64,000 nt of DNA from contig CAVZUA010000032.1 of the NCBI GenBank assembly GCA_963778385.1, positions 124,001-188,000 on the forward strand, read 5' to 3'. Under the pieces are notes generated by a model, which was given only the letters and a program-made list of their open reading frames with translations, had not been told where the DNA came from and did not search any database. Source of the stretch: DATARH01 sp963778385 (GTDB lineage Bacteria > Pseudomonadota > Alphaproteobacteria > ATCC43930 > CGMCC-115725). The position numbers and the translations under genes are program-made. Of this stretch, positions 42,287 through 51,111 are shown in pieces; within the stretch, counting starts at the first letter, position 1; each line of letters begins with the position of its first letter.

Positions 42287-42315
42287 TTGACTTGAAACAA
42301 CCGCTCCCGTATACA
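42287..42315 (+). promoter_or_regulatory. Sigma-70 promoter of rpmH operon
   Basis: TTGACT (42287-42292) and TATACA (42310-42315) are separated by exactly 17 bases. Transcription would start near 42322, about 38 bases before the rpmH GTG. It is the strongest vegetative promoter noticed in the window. Confidence 0.8.
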
Positions 42316-42359
42316 GCGCCCTCCGCCGAAACAAGGCATTTGCCCTCGGAGTTGGTGCC

Positions 42360-42494
42360 GTGAAGCGCACTTACCAGCCAAGCAGGTTAATTCGCAAGCG
42401 TCGGCATGGCTTCCGTGCACGAATGGCGACGACGGGCGGGCGTCGCGTGCTCTCCGCGCGCCGCGCCAAGGGCCGCAAGCGCCTCTCCGCCTAA
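42360..42494 (+). CDS. rpmH: 50S ribosomal protein L34
   Basis: 44-residue ribosomal protein starting GTG 42360: MKRTYQPSRLIRKRRHGF and ending GRKRLSA, the universal L34 pattern. It is part of the large ribosomal subunit. Upstream region has a consensus promoter. Followed by rnpA 54 bases on, the conserved bacterial order. Confidence 0.97.
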   Translation: MKRTYQPSRLIRKRRHGFRARMATTGGRRVLSARRAKGRKRLSA

Positions 42495-42548
42495 GCCGCC
42501 CGGCGTGACGCCGGTCGCGCCGCGGCGGCGTCCGATCCGGGGATCGAT

Positions 42549-42911
42549 ATGACCGCTCGCCTCACCCGGCTCAAGACGCGTGGCGATTTTCTCCGCGTCG
42601 CCGCCGGCCGTATACGCGCGGCGCGCCCCGGTCTGGTGCTGCAGGCCGCGCCGCAGCCGGGAGGTCCGGCGGCGGTGTTGCGCGTCGGCTATACGGCGAG
42701 CCGGCGGGTTGGTGGTGCGGTGCAGCGCAATCGCGCCAAGCGCCGGCTACGCGCCGCGGCGGCGGCGGTTTTGCCGCGTTGCGGCGCGGCGGGGACGGAT
42801 TACGTGCTGATCGCCCGCGACGGAACCGGCAAGCGGCGCTATGCGGAAATGCTGGCCGATCTCGAAGGCGCGCTGCGGCAGGTCGCGCGGCGGCGCCGCG
42901 AGGAGGGATAA
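42549..42911 (+). CDS. rnpA: Ribonuclease P protein component
   Basis: 120-residue RNase P protein that helps the catalytic RNA mature tRNA 5' ends. The RNR signature RVGGAVQRNRAKRRLRAA is at about residues 50-68, after RVGYTASRR. Highly basic and in the classic rpmH-rnpA-yidD-yidC order. Confidence 0.95.
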   Translation: MTARLTRLKTRGDFLRVAAGRIRAARPGLVLQAAPQPGGPAAVLRVGYTASRRVGGAVQRNRAKRRLRAAAAAVLPRCGAAGTDYVLIARDGTGKRRYAEMLADLEGALRQVARRRREEG

Positions 42912-42912
42912 G

Positions 42913-43179
42913 ATGGCCTGTTTTGGCCACATCGCGACGGTTGTCGGGCTGCTGCTGCGCGTGGCAATCCGCGCCTATCAATGGTTGCTGGCGCCGGTGT
43001 TGCCGCCGGCTTGCCGCTATCTGCCGAGCTGCTCGCATTATGCCGAGGAGGCGATCGCCCGGCACGGACCGTTGCGCGGCACGTGGCTGGCGGCCCGGCG
43101 GTTATGCCGCTGCCATCCCTGGGGCGGCAGCGGCTATGATCCGGTGCCCGTGGCGCTAGCCGGCAAGACCCCATCATGA
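42913..43179 (+). CDS. yidD: Membrane protein insertion efficiency factor YidD
   Basis: 88-residue YidD. The family block CRYLPSCSHYAEEAIARHG with WLAARRLCRCHPWGGSGYDPVP is complete. ATG 42913 lies 1 base after the rnpA stop. The stop overlaps the yidC start (ATGATG). It assists YidC-dependent membrane insertion. Confidence 0.95.
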   Translation: MACFGHIATVVGLLLRVAIRAYQWLLAPVLPPACRYLPSCSHYAEEAIARHGPLRGTWLAARRLCRCHPWGGSGYDPVPVALAGKTPS

Positions 43180-44906
43180 TGGATCAGAAGAATCTCCTCG
43201 TCGCGATCGTGCTGTCGGTCGCGATCCTGTTTGCCTTTCAATTCGTGTTCGAGCGCTACCTGCCGCATCCCGCGCCGGCACAGCACGCGGCACAGCAACC
43301 GGCCCAGCCGGCGGCTGGAAGCGCTGCCCCCGGGCCGGCCGCCGAGGCGCCAGCGAGCGGCACCGCTCCCGCCGGAGCCGGCGCCGCCGCGTTGTTCGAG
43401 ACGCGCGAGAAGGCGATCGCCGACCAGCCGCGTGTCAGGATCGACACGCCGCTGCTGCACGGCTCGATCGCGCTGAACGGAGCGCGGATCGATGATCTGA
43501 CGCTCGCCAAATATCACGAGACGGTCGACCCCAAGAGCCCCGAGGTGGTGCTGCTCTGGCCGACCGGCACGGAGGAGCCGTATTTCGCGCAATTTGGCTG
43601 GGCCGAGTTGCCGGCCGTCAAGGTGCCGAGCCCCGACACCAAATGGACCGCGAGCGGCGGCCCGCTATCGCCAAGCCACCCGGTGACTTTGACCTGGGAC
43701 AATGGCTCCGGCCTCCTCTTCACCCGCACCATCGCGATCGACGAAACGTATATGTTCAAGGTCGACGATGCGGTGAAGAATACCGGGTCGAGCGCAGTCA
43801 GCCTGACGCCCTACGCACTGATCAGCCGGACCGGCACGCCGCATGTGCTCGGCTACTACATCCTGCACGAGGGGCTGATCGGCGATCTCGGCGGCTCGCT
43901 CAAGGAGGTCAAATACTCCTCGCTGTCGCCGGAGAAACCCGAAGACTTCAGTGCAACCGGCGGCTGGCTCGGCTTTACCGACAAATACTGGCTGACCGCG
44001 CTGATCCCGGACCAGGACAAGGCGATCAAGGCGCAATTTCGTCATACGGTCGACGCCAACAAGGTCGATCGCTACCAGGCGGATTTTGTCGGCGCGCCGA
44101 TCAGCGTGCCATCCGGCGGCACCGCGGAGACCTCGACCCGCTTTTTCGCCGGCGCCAAGGAATTCGACCTGCTGCACGCCTATGAGGCGACCGGCATCCC
44201 GCATTTCGACCTGGCGATCGATTTCGGCTGGTTCTGGTTCTTGACCAAGCCGATCTTCATGGTCCTGCAGTTCTTCTTCGGCTTGCTCGGCAATTTCGGC
44301 CTGGCGATCCTGTTGCTGACCTTTCTGATCAAGCTCGCCTTCTTCCCGCTCGCCAATAAATCCTATGTGGCGATGAGCAAGATGAAGCTCCTGCAGCCGG
44401 AGATGGCGAAGATCCGCGAGAAAATCCCGGACGACAAGGCCAAGCAGCAACAGGAGATCATGGCGCTGTACAAGAAGGTCGGCGCCAACCCGTTGGCCGG
44501 CTGTCTGCCGATCGTCATCCAGATCCCGGTGTTTTTTTCGCTCTACAAGGTGCTGTTCGTCACCATCGAGATGCGCCACGCGCCGTTCTACGGCTGGATC
44601 CACGATCTCTCGGCGCCCGACCCCACCTCGTTCGCCAATCTGTTCGGGCTGCTGCCGTTCGCCCCACCGGCGCTGCTCGCGATCGGCGCCTGGCCCTTGA
44701 TCATGGGCCTGACAATGTTCCTCCAGCAAAAGCTCAACCCGCAACCGGTCGACCCCATGCAGGCGCGCATGTTCATGTTCCTGCCGATCGTGTTCACCTA
44801 CATGCTGTCGGCATTTCCCGCGGGCCTGGTGATCTATTGGACCTGGAACAACCTTCTCAGCATCGCCCAGCAATGGGCGATCATGCACCGCAGCGGCGCA
44901 GCCTGA
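43176..44906 (+). CDS. yidC: Membrane protein insertase YidC
   Basis: 576-residue insertase with an N-terminal membrane anchor (about 7-22), a Pro/Ala-rich linker and the large periplasmic domain, then the conserved five-segment core from about residue 360 (FGLLGNFGLAILLLTFLIKLAF, the KMKLLQPEMAKIREKI loop, MPIVIQIP-type segment, and a C-terminal LVIYWTWNNLLSIAQQW). It places membrane proteins alone or with SecYEG. Confidence 0.96.
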   Translation: MMDQKNLLVAIVLSVAILFAFQFVFERYLPHPAPAQHAAQQPAQPAAGSAAPGPAAEAPASGTAPAGAGAAALFETREKAIADQPRVRIDTPLLHGSIALNGARIDDLTLAKYHETVDPKSPEVVLLWPTGTEEPYFAQFGWAELPAVKVPSPDTKWTASGGPLSPSHPVTLTWDNGSGLLFTRTIAIDETYMFKVDDAVKNTGSSAVSLTPYALISRTGTPHVLGYYILHEGLIGDLGGSLKEVKYSSLSPEKPEDFSATGGWLGFTDKYWLTALIPDQDKAIKAQFRHTVDANKVDRYQADFVGAPISVPSGGTAETSTRFFAGAKEFDLLHAYEATGIPHFDLAIDFGWFWFLTKPIFMVLQFFFGLLGNFGLAILLLTFLIKLAFFPLANKSYVAMSKMKLLQPEMAKIREKIPDDKAKQQQEIMALYKKVGANPLAGCLPIVIQIPVFFSLYKVLFVTIEMRHAPFYGWIHDLSAPDPTSFANLFGLLPFAPPALLAIGAWPLIMGLTMFLQQKLNPQPVDPMQARMFMFLPIVFTYMLSAFPAGLVIYWTWNNLLSIAQQWAIMHRSGAA

Positions 44907-45577
44907 ACACGGCCGACGGCGCTAGCCCGGACGACATTTATCCCGCGCGGTCACCGGATCCCGAGGCGCTGGAGGCGGGCCGGCTGCTCTTTGCCAAGGA
45001 GTGCCGTTTTGTCGCCGGTGCCGGCAACCCCGCGGCGATGCCGCCCTCCACCCTGCCGGAGATCGCCTTCATCGGCCGCTCCAATGTCGGTAAGTCGAGC
45101 CTGGTGAACGCGCTGACCGGCCGCCGCATGCTGGCGCGCACCTCGCGCACGCCCGGCCGCACGCAGCAGATCAATTTTTTCGACCTCGGCGGGCGGCTGA
45201 TGCTGGTCGATCTGCCGGGGTACGGGTATGCGGCGGCGTCGAAGGGCGCGGTGCGCGCGTGGACCGCGCTCGTCGAGCGCTACCTCTCCGAACGCGCCGG
45301 CCTGCGCCGCGCCTGCCTGTTGATCGACGCACGCCGCGGCCTCACCGCGCCCGACCGCCCGACCTTGGCGCTGTGCGACAACGCGGCGCTGTCCTACCAG
45401 ATCGTGCTGACTAAAACGGACGCGATAAGGCCCGCCGAGCTCGCCGAAACCGCCGCCGCCGTGTCAGCCGAACTTAACCGCTACCGCGCCGCGCACCCGG
45501 AAATCCACTTGACCAGCGCCGAAAAGCGCCGCGGCATCGCCACCCTGCGGGCGACGTTGGCTGCGTTCGCGAATTAG
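44873..45577 (+). CDS. engB: Ribosome biogenesis GTP-binding protein (EngB/YihA/YsxC)
   Basis: 234-residue GTPase needed for large-subunit assembly and cell division. G1 GRSNVGKSS, G3 DLPGYGYA and G4 TKTD are present. The start is uncertain: ATG 44873 lies inside the end of yidC, giving an N-terminal tail of about 35 residues before the conserved AGRLLFAKECRFVAGA; there is no clearly better ATG or GTG downstream. It ends the rpmH operon. Confidence 0.93.
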   Translation: MGDHAPQRRSLNTADGASPDDIYPARSPDPEALEAGRLLFAKECRFVAGAGNPAAMPPSTLPEIAFIGRSNVGKSSLVNALTGRRMLARTSRTPGRTQQINFFDLGGRLMLVDLPGYGYAAASKGAVRAWTALVERYLSERAGLRRACLLIDARRGLTAPDRPTLALCDNAALSYQIVLTKTDAIRPAELAETAAAVSAELNRYRAAHPEIHLTSAEKRRGIATLRATLAAFAN

Positions 45578-45595
45578 GCCAAACAGGTCATCAAC

Positions 45596-46171
45596 TCAGA
45601 TATCCAGGAACGCGGTCTCGTCCTTGCCGTGCAGAATGAAGTCGAAGCGATAGACGCCGGAGCCGTCCGGCTGGGCCAGCAGCGTTCGGCGCACGCCGGC
45701 ATCCTCGATCGACGAGAGCAGGGGGTCGGTCGTGTTCGCCGCTTCGTCGGCGAAATAGATCCGCGTATGGAGCTGGCGCAGCAAGCCGCGGGCAAAAAAG
45801 GCGACATTGATGTGCGGCGCTTGGAGGGCGTTGCCGCGGCCGGGCGCAGGGCCCGGCTTAATGGTCGTGATCTTGAAGCGGCCCTGGGCGTCGGTGGCGA
45901 CGCGGCCGTAGCCGTGGAAGTGCGGATCGATTTTCTTATCGGCCTGCGTGTCCTCGACATGGTCGTAGCGGCCCGCGGCATTGGCCTGCCACAGCTCGAT
46001 CACCGCGTCGGGTACCGGCGCCCCGTCTCCGTCGAGCACCTGCCCTTCGATGACGATGCGCTGTCCTTGCGGATTGTCGCGGGTCATGTCGGCCCATTCG
46101 GGCCGGTCGAGGCCGAGCGCGAAAAACGGCCCGACGGTCTGCCCCGGCGTCGCGATCAGTTTGCTTGCCAT
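45596..46171 (-). CDS. pcaG: Protocatechuate 3,4-dioxygenase, alpha subunit
   Basis: 191-residue alpha chain of the intradiol dioxygenase that opens protocatechuate to beta-carboxy-cis,cis-muconate. Family segments GQTVGPFFALGL, DAVIELWQANAAGRYDH and APHINVAFFARGLL are present; the alpha chain lacks the iron ligands and is structural. It follows pcaH after 10 bases. No other pca genes (pcaBCDQ) are in the window. Confidence 0.94.
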   Translation of the reverse strand: MASKLIATPGQTVGPFFALGLDRPEWADMTRDNPQGQRIVIEGQVLDGDGAPVPDAVIELWQANAAGRYDHVEDTQADKKIDPHFHGYGRVATDAQGRFKITTIKPGPAPGRGNALQAPHINVAFFARGLLRQLHTRIYFADEAANTTDPLLSSIEDAGVRRTLLAQPDGSGVYRFDFILHGKDETAFLDI

Positions 46172-46181
46172 TGCCCCTCCC

Positions 46182-46892
46182 TCAATCCCGGCCTTCGAAC
46201 GGGGTCGCGTCGCGGCCGCGCAACACCATGTCGAAGGCGTAGCCCAGCGCCCATTCCGCCTCGCTCAAATTCGGGTCGTAGTCGGCGATGAGGCGCGTGC
46301 GCGCTGCTTCGTCGGCGGTGCTCTGGTAGATCGGGTCGTATTGCAGCAGCGGATCGCCGGGGAAATACATTTGAGTGATCAGCCGCGTCACGAAGCCGCC
46401 GCCGAACACGCCGAAATGCAGATGCGCCGGGCGCCAGGCATTGGGCGCGTTCCGCCAGGGATAGGCGCCGGGTTTGATGGTGATAAAGCGATAGCGACCT
46501 TCCGCGTCGGTATAGGCTTGGCCGGCGCCGGTGAAATTGGGGTCGAGCGGCGCGTCGTGCTGGTCGACCGGGTGGTGGTAGCGGCCGGCGGCGTTGCATT
46601 GCCACAGCTCGACCAGCGTGTTCGGGATCGGCCGGCCATCCTCGTCGAGGATGCGGCCGGTCACGATGATCCGCTCGCCGAGCGGCTCGCCCTTGTGCTG
46701 TTTGGTGAGGTCGGTTGCCGCCGGGCCGGTCCAGCCGCTGGAAAAACTCGGGCCCGTGATCTCCGACAGCGTGTGTTCGAAACGGATCAGCGGCCGCGTC
46801 GGCGAGCGCTTCACGGTGCTGGCGTAATCCGGATAGAGGTACGGCGGCTGAGAACCCGGCTGGTGGCGGGCATAGGCGGGCGGCTCGGCCAT
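46182..46892 (-). CDS. pcaH: Protocatechuate 3,4-dioxygenase, beta subunit
   Basis: 236-residue catalytic chain. The four iron(III) ligands are visible: Y105 (WQCNAAGRYHH), Y144 (KPGAYPW), and H157/H159 (RPAHLHFGVF). The order pcaH then pcaG is the usual one. ATG 46892 follows the purine-rich GAGAGGAGGA. This gives the organism a central aromatic ring-cleavage step. Confidence 0.95.
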   Translation of the reverse strand: MAEPPAYARHQPGSQPPYLYPDYASTVKRSPTRPLIRFEHTLSEITGPSFSSGWTGPAATDLTKQHKGEPLGERIIVTGRILDEDGRPIPNTLVELWQCNAAGRYHHPVDQHDAPLDPNFTGAGQAYTDAEGRYRFITIKPGAYPWRNAPNAWRPAHLHFGVFGGGFVTRLITQMYFPGDPLLQYDPIYQSTADEAARTRLIADYDPNLSEAEWALGYAFDMVLRGRDATPFEGRD

Positions 46893-47019
46893 GCGATCCT
46901 CCTCTCACTTTGGCGGAAACTGATCCGGTTGCCCGCCGCCGGTCAAGAGGCCGGCCGTTGCAGCTCGCGCGGTTTGCCAGTCCATCGAAATCTTGCCGTT
47001 CGGCTAGACGCTGATCGAT

Positions 47020-47058
47020 CGCCAAAAACCCTCGGCCGACGACCGAGGGTTTTTGGCG
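47020..47058. terminator. Bidirectional Rho-independent terminator
   Basis: Perfect 16-bp inverted repeat: CGCCAAAAACCCTCGG (47020-47035), seven-base loop, CCGAGGGTTTTTGGCG (47043-47058). The A-run before and T-run after the GC stem make it usable in both directions. It lies upstream of pcaH and of the DUF4242 gene, so it ends transcripts entering this gap from outside, or a transcript not recognised here. Confidence 0.8.
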
Positions 47059-47149
47059 TTTTCATGGTGCCGAAATCAATACTTGGTGATTTGCGGGGAC
47101 CTCACGACTACGGTACCCGGCGCGTCCCTTCGACCAAGGAGTTCGAGTG

Positions 47150-47434
47150 ATGGCCCTTCGCAAATTTATCATCGAGCGGGACATTCCCGGTGCGGGTTCT
47201 CTGGAGCGCGAGCAGCTGCGCGGCGCCGCAGCCAAGTCCAACGGTGCGCTGCGCGAGCTGGGGCCCGACATCCAGTGGGTCGAGAGCTACGTCGCCGCCG
47301 ACAAAACCTTCTGCGTCTATCTCGCCAAGGACGAGGACATCATCAAAAAGCACGCCGAGATCAGTGGCTTCCCGGCCACCAAGATCACCGAAGTGCGTAA
47401 GATGATCGATCCTACCACCGAGCACTCTACCTGA
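47150..47434 (+). CDS. DUF4242 family small protein
   Basis: 94-residue protein of the DUF4242 group (nickel-binding SCO4226-like), with RKFIIERDIPGAG at the start, WVESYVAADKTFCVYLAKDEDIIKKHAEISGFPATKITEV and a short tail. GTG 47147 or ATG 47150 can start; ATG follows GGAG. Proteins of this fold are ferredoxin-like; function unknown. Confidence 0.85.
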   Translation: MALRKFIIERDIPGAGSLEREQLRGAAAKSNGALRELGPDIQWVESYVAADKTFCVYLAKDEDIIKKHAEISGFPATKITEVRKMIDPTTEHST

Positions 47435-47545
47435 GCGCGACAAGCAATGAGCAGAATCTGACACGGGAATTAATCGGCCGCTTTTCCGTTTACTGATCGG
47501 TAGCTGACCCCGGTTGCCGGATGTAAGAAAAAATGGAGAGCGGCG

Positions 47546-47804
47546 ATGCCTGTGTTTGCTAAAGGCGGCAGCATCAAACGATGCGCCATGGCCGTGTTGG
47601 CGATCGCAGGCATCGCGCTCGTGCACCCACACCCGGGCGCCGCGCAGACGCGGACGATCGCGAAGTCTCGGCGATGTGCCGACCCTGGTCCCGGCACCCT
47701 ATCACCCGCATACGTCGACCGGGCACTACAGCTCGGCGCTCTATGAAAGCTATCCCTATTACGGCGGTGGCTACTCCAGCGGCGGGCCGCATTACTGGCA
47801 TTAG
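47546..47804 (+). pseudogene. Small secreted Tyr/Gly-rich protein, frameshifted
   Basis: The frame from ATG 47546 gives a signal peptide (MPVFAKGGSIKRCAMAVLAI, cleavage near GAAQT) and stops making sense after about AQTRTIAK. The +1 frame carries LGDVPTLVPAPYHPHTSTGHYSSALYESYPYYGGGYSSGGPHYWH to 47804. Removing one T in AAGTCTCGGC (about 47668) joins them into one protein of about 85 residues. It is a small exported protein with a Tyr/Gly/His-rich C-terminus; no family recognised. Confidence 0.6.
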
Positions 47805-47809
47805 GCCGA

Positions 47810-48553
47810 TCACCAACCGCATGGCGTCTTGGCATCGCACACGCGTTCGAGCGTGGCGTCCAGCGACAGAAACCAGATACGCACCGACATCGCCAACGGC
47901 ACGAGCCGGGCGTCGTCCATCAAGGTCAGGGAGACCGGACGCGGCGCGTCGTCGGGATCGCCGTCCTCGCTGGTGTCGCCCTTGAACCCGGCGATCGCCC
48001 GCAGCAGCAGCGACAGATGCACGCCGGGCTGTTTGGGATCGCGGGGCAGGACGCGGACCTCGGCATCGAAGCGTCGTGAGCCGTCGTAGACCGGCACGGT
48101 AAACGCGGTCTCGCCCAGCTTCACCGCGGCGCGGATGGCGGTGATCACGCTCAGCGGGTCGATGACGTTGCGGCGGAACTGCTCCTTTAACGGCGGTTTG
48201 CGGCTGGTATCGGCGGCGCCGCGCTCGGCGAAGACGGCGCCGTCGCGCTGGACGAAAGCCATGCGCAGCTTGCGGTCCTTGCGCTTGCGCAGGTCGTAAT
48301 CCGCGTCGAAATGCTGCGGGCGCGCGGTTCCGCCGGCGAACTTGCCTTCGGCCACGGCGGTGCCGCGGAAATGCGTCACGAGATGCGGCAAAGCCTCGCT
48401 GCTGATCGCAATTTCGTTGCGGTAGCCGTCGGGGCCGTCATGTAGGGTCAGGCGAATATGCGCCGCCGGCAGACCCGCCCAGGTTGCGACGTAAAGCGCC
48501 GAGACATCGTCGGCCCAGGCGGCAGGACTCAGGCCTGCGGCGACCGCTAACAC
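47810..48553 (-). CDS. DUF3108 domain protein, exported
   Basis: 247-residue periplasmic protein with a signal peptide and the DUF3108 pattern (YVATWAGLPAAHIRLTLHD, YDLRKRKDRKLRMAFVQRDG, NVIDPLSVITAIRAAVKLGETAFTVPVYDGSRRFD). GTG 48553 is the first in-frame start codon; the signal peptide seems to begin a little further upstream (GLAFVLAVAAG), so the true start may be non-ATG or misread. Role unknown. Confidence 0.8.
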   Translation of the reverse strand: MLAVAAGLSPAAWADDVSALYVATWAGLPAAHIRLTLHDGPDGYRNEIAISSEALPHLVTHFRGTAVAEGKFAGGTARPQHFDADYDLRKRKDRKLRMAFVQRDGAVFAERGAADTSRKPPLKEQFRRNVIDPLSVITAIRAAVKLGETAFTVPVYDGSRRFDAEVRVLPRDPKQPGVHLSLLLRAIAGFKGDTSEDGDPDDAPRPVSLTLMDDARLVPLAMSVRIWFLSLDATLERVCDAKTPCGW

Positions 48554-48611
48554 AAACGCAAGACCGAGTGCTCTCAGCCCCTCACCCTCCCGGCCTGGCG
48601 GCTGGGCCTCT

Positions 48612-48638
48612 CCCTCTCCCCCGTTTGCGGGGAGAGGG
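48612..48638. repeat. GC-rich palindrome
   Basis: Perfect 10-bp inverted repeat CCCTCTCCCC (48612-48621) and GGGGAGAGGG (48629-48638) around a seven-base loop. Such CTCCCC/GGGGAG palindromes are common dispersed repeats in alphaproteobacteria and may act as a terminator after the gene ending at 48653. Confidence 0.6.
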
Positions 48639-48652
48639 GTATACTTGCGTGG

Positions 48653-50269
48653 CTACTGCAGCCGGGCGACGCCGAACGCGGCGCCAAAGCGGTTGGCGCA
48701 GTCGAGCGGGTTGCCGTATTTGCGGTGCACCGCGGTGTGGTGCGCGCTGGCGAGCAGCAAGCGGTCGCGGTTATGCGCCTGGTTCTTTGCCCAATCCTCC
48801 AGGGTGACCTGGCCGATTTCCTGGTTGTGCGGGTCGTTGCCCATGCGCGCCGCCATCAGCGCGAGGCGCTGGACCAGCGGGCCGCGATCCTTGTGGTTCT
48901 CGAGATAGGCCTGAGTCCAGTCGACGCTGGCCTTGCCGTCGAGCGCCACGAGCGCCTGGTCGAGCCGGTCGAGGATTTCCGCGCCCGACAGCTTCGACGC
49001 CCCGGCCGGCGCTTTCGGGATGTTGGGCTCGCCGTCGTTGATGCCCTTCTGATGCCACGCCGCGCGATTGAGATAGGCGGTCGCCGTGTAGAGCAGCTTC
49101 AATTGCTGCTTGTGCTGGAAGTTGTCGAAGTACCAGGCCATCGTGTTGAGGTATTCGAAGCAATGCTGCGGCAGCGAGAAGTTGTTGACGCCGCGGGTTT
49201 CGAGAATGACCTGGGCCGAAGCGACTTGCAGCGCGTCGAGGACGCGGCGTGGGCTCTTGCCGGCCTTGAGCAGCTTTGTCAGCGCGTCGACATAAGCCGG
49301 CTCGGCGTCGCGGATCACTGCGGTCTCGAAGGCCTGCTGCTCGTCGGGCGACAGCGGGTCCTTGTTGTTGGCGAGGATGTCGATCTCCGCCTGGGTCACG
49401 CCGCCATAGGGGATCGCCGAGATCGTCGCGCCTTCGAGGAAGACCTGCACCGCATTGCAGGCCATCTCGTAGGTCGAGTACCAGCGCGGGCCGACCGCGA
49501 TGTCGAGCGCGCCGGCATAGACCACGTTGTGCGCGTCGTCCCAGCCGAGGAAATTGCCGAGATCGATCGTGGCGCGGGCGCGGAACGCCTTGTGTCCGGT
49601 CGTGTAGGAACGGTTGTAGAGCGCGCGGTCCTGCACATCCATGAGGCCGGCATGGACGAGCTGCGCCAGCACCGCCTTGCGCTCGCTCGGATTTTCCATC
49701 AGTCCGAGGAAGACGCGGTAGGCTTCGAGCACCTGGCCGCGATGCACCAGCGTCATCCAGTGGTCGAGCCGCTCCTGCAGCGATCCGTCGAGCCGCTCCG
49801 GCTCCTGGTCGGCCCAGACGACTTCCGGCATCGGCGGCGGGCCCGGCGGCATCGACCAGCCGGGGGCGCGGGCGTAATGGCCGGGGGCCTTGAGGATCTT
49901 CTGGTTCCAGATGTCGAGCCCGGTCGGGATGTACCAGATGGTCTGCGCGTAAGGCAGCGCGGCGCAGTCCTGCGGCACCAGCTTCGAGAGCTGGATCGAA
50001 GCACGCGCCGACAGCAGGCAATGGTCGTTGTTGACGAAGTTGACGTAGCCGTCGTCGATCCGCTCGTGATACGGCACATGGGTGTAGGGCGCGTGGATGC
50101 GCACTCCCTCGGCGATGATCTCGGTCATCGGCCGGCCGGCACGTACCAGGTCGTAATAGACGTCGCTCGCACCCTTCTGGTCGCGATCGAGAATCCGCTC
50201 TTCCAACTTTTCGTAGAGCCCCTGCGGCTTCCCGCTATTGCTGAACGTTGATTGCGGCTGCGCGGCCAT
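48653..50269 (-). CDS. Unknown 538-residue protein
   Basis: Large soluble, helix-rich protein not recognised as any family. No signal peptide or membrane segments. Notable features are YHERIDDGYVNFVNNDHCLLSARASIQ, KAPGHYARAPGWSMPPGPPPMPE, a TYEMACNAVQVFLEGATISAIPYGG block and many His and Trp residues that could bind a metal or cofactor. ATG 50269 (MAAQPQSTFSNS) is preferred to the in-frame start at 50320. It stands alone between the DUF3108 gene and a gene-poor gap. Confidence 0.8.
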   Translation of the reverse strand: MAAQPQSTFSNSGKPQGLYEKLEERILDRDQKGASDVYYDLVRAGRPMTEIIAEGVRIHAPYTHVPYHERIDDGYVNFVNNDHCLLSARASIQLSKLVPQDCAALPYAQTIWYIPTGLDIWNQKILKAPGHYARAPGWSMPPGPPPMPEVVWADQEPERLDGSLQERLDHWMTLVHRGQVLEAYRVFLGLMENPSERKAVLAQLVHAGLMDVQDRALYNRSYTTGHKAFRARATIDLGNFLGWDDAHNVVYAGALDIAVGPRWYSTYEMACNAVQVFLEGATISAIPYGGVTQAEIDILANNKDPLSPDEQQAFETAVIRDAEPAYVDALTKLLKAGKSPRRVLDALQVASAQVILETRGVNNFSLPQHCFEYLNTMAWYFDNFQHKQQLKLLYTATAYLNRAAWHQKGINDGEPNIPKAPAGASKLSGAEILDRLDQALVALDGKASVDWTQAYLENHKDRGPLVQRLALMAARMGNDPHNQEIGQVTLEDWAKNQAHNRDRLLLASAHHTAVHRKYGNPLDCANRFGAAFGVARLQ

Positions 50270-50686
50270 TCCCCGGTTCCTTCTGCGGTGCGGCGAGGAA
50301 CAATGCGCCGAAAATCCCACAGCGGCAACGATGCCGGGAACGTATCAAGCGGCAATGCACTCAGCGCATGGCCGGGCGCCGAAGCGCCTGTTCCACCTGT
50401 TTTCGCACGAAACTATTAGGCGTATCAGGTGATCGATGCATGCCCTTCTGAAGGAGGTTCACCCTGCGCCAGAATTATGGCAATTCTTTAGTCGTACCTG
50501 CCGTGCCCGGCTTGACTTCTTGCTGTCGGACGCGGTTCGGCCAAGCCGAGCGGTCAACAGCCAACCAGCGCCATTGCCCCTTGGGTAATCGGAGCGTGTC
50601 GGTCTCAGTCAGGCCTGCAAATGGGCCCATCCTTCCCGTGCGCGGCGACCCGCCAAGATCGCCGAAGTTGTCGCGAAGCTCAGTGT
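50270..50686. other. Gene-poor gap
   Basis: No supported gene. It contains one short plus-strand ORF (50436-50588, 50 codons) without a convincing ribosome site spacing or family. No repeat or RNA gene was recognised. Confidence 0.6.
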
Positions 50687-51052
50687 TTATGCGGGTTTTC
50701 CCGCCAGGATGCTTTTGGTGCATTCGGATACCAGCTGATAGTTCGGAGCATCGGAAACGGCAGCGACCGCCCAGTTGCCTTTTTCGACAAAGTTCCGTTG
50801 CTCGTAATCCGATGTCAGCTTTTTTAGCTCCACCAGTTTGGTGGTTGCATCCGCTTGTGCGTAAAATTTCGCGGCGCACACCGGAGCCAGCGCCTGGGCC
50901 ACCGCCAGTTTCGCGCGATCGTGGGCTAGTTCGTCCGCCTTGCTGCCCAGCATCCAGCCGAACTGCCAAAAGCCCAAAATCATGATGCCGATGACCCCAA
51001 TCAGGGCGCCCCAGATGCCCGGCTTTAGCCAGGGATAAGATTTCGCTGCCAT
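50687..51052 (-). CDS. Small membrane protein
   Basis: 121-residue protein with one N-terminal membrane segment (about 12-33, WGALIGVIGIMILGFWQFGW). The rest is soluble and ends with SECTKSILAGKPA. ATG 51052 is well spaced from GGAGG. No family recognised. Neighbouring small genes run in the same direction. Confidence 0.7.
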   Translation of the reverse strand: MAAKSYPWLKPGIWGALIGVIGIMILGFWQFGWMLGSKADELAHDRAKLAVAQALAPVCAAKFYAQADATTKLVELKKLTSDYEQRNFVEKGNWAVAAVSDAPNYQLVSECTKSILAGKPA

Positions 51053-51111
51053 AAAGAACCTCCGTTCCTGTTCAGGGTTAAGATCAAATCTCTCTGTGTG
51101 ACATCTTGAAC

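Noticed and set aside
50436..50588. 50-codon plus-strand ORF in the gap
   Set aside because: No ribosome site at proper distance, no family and no coupling to other genes.
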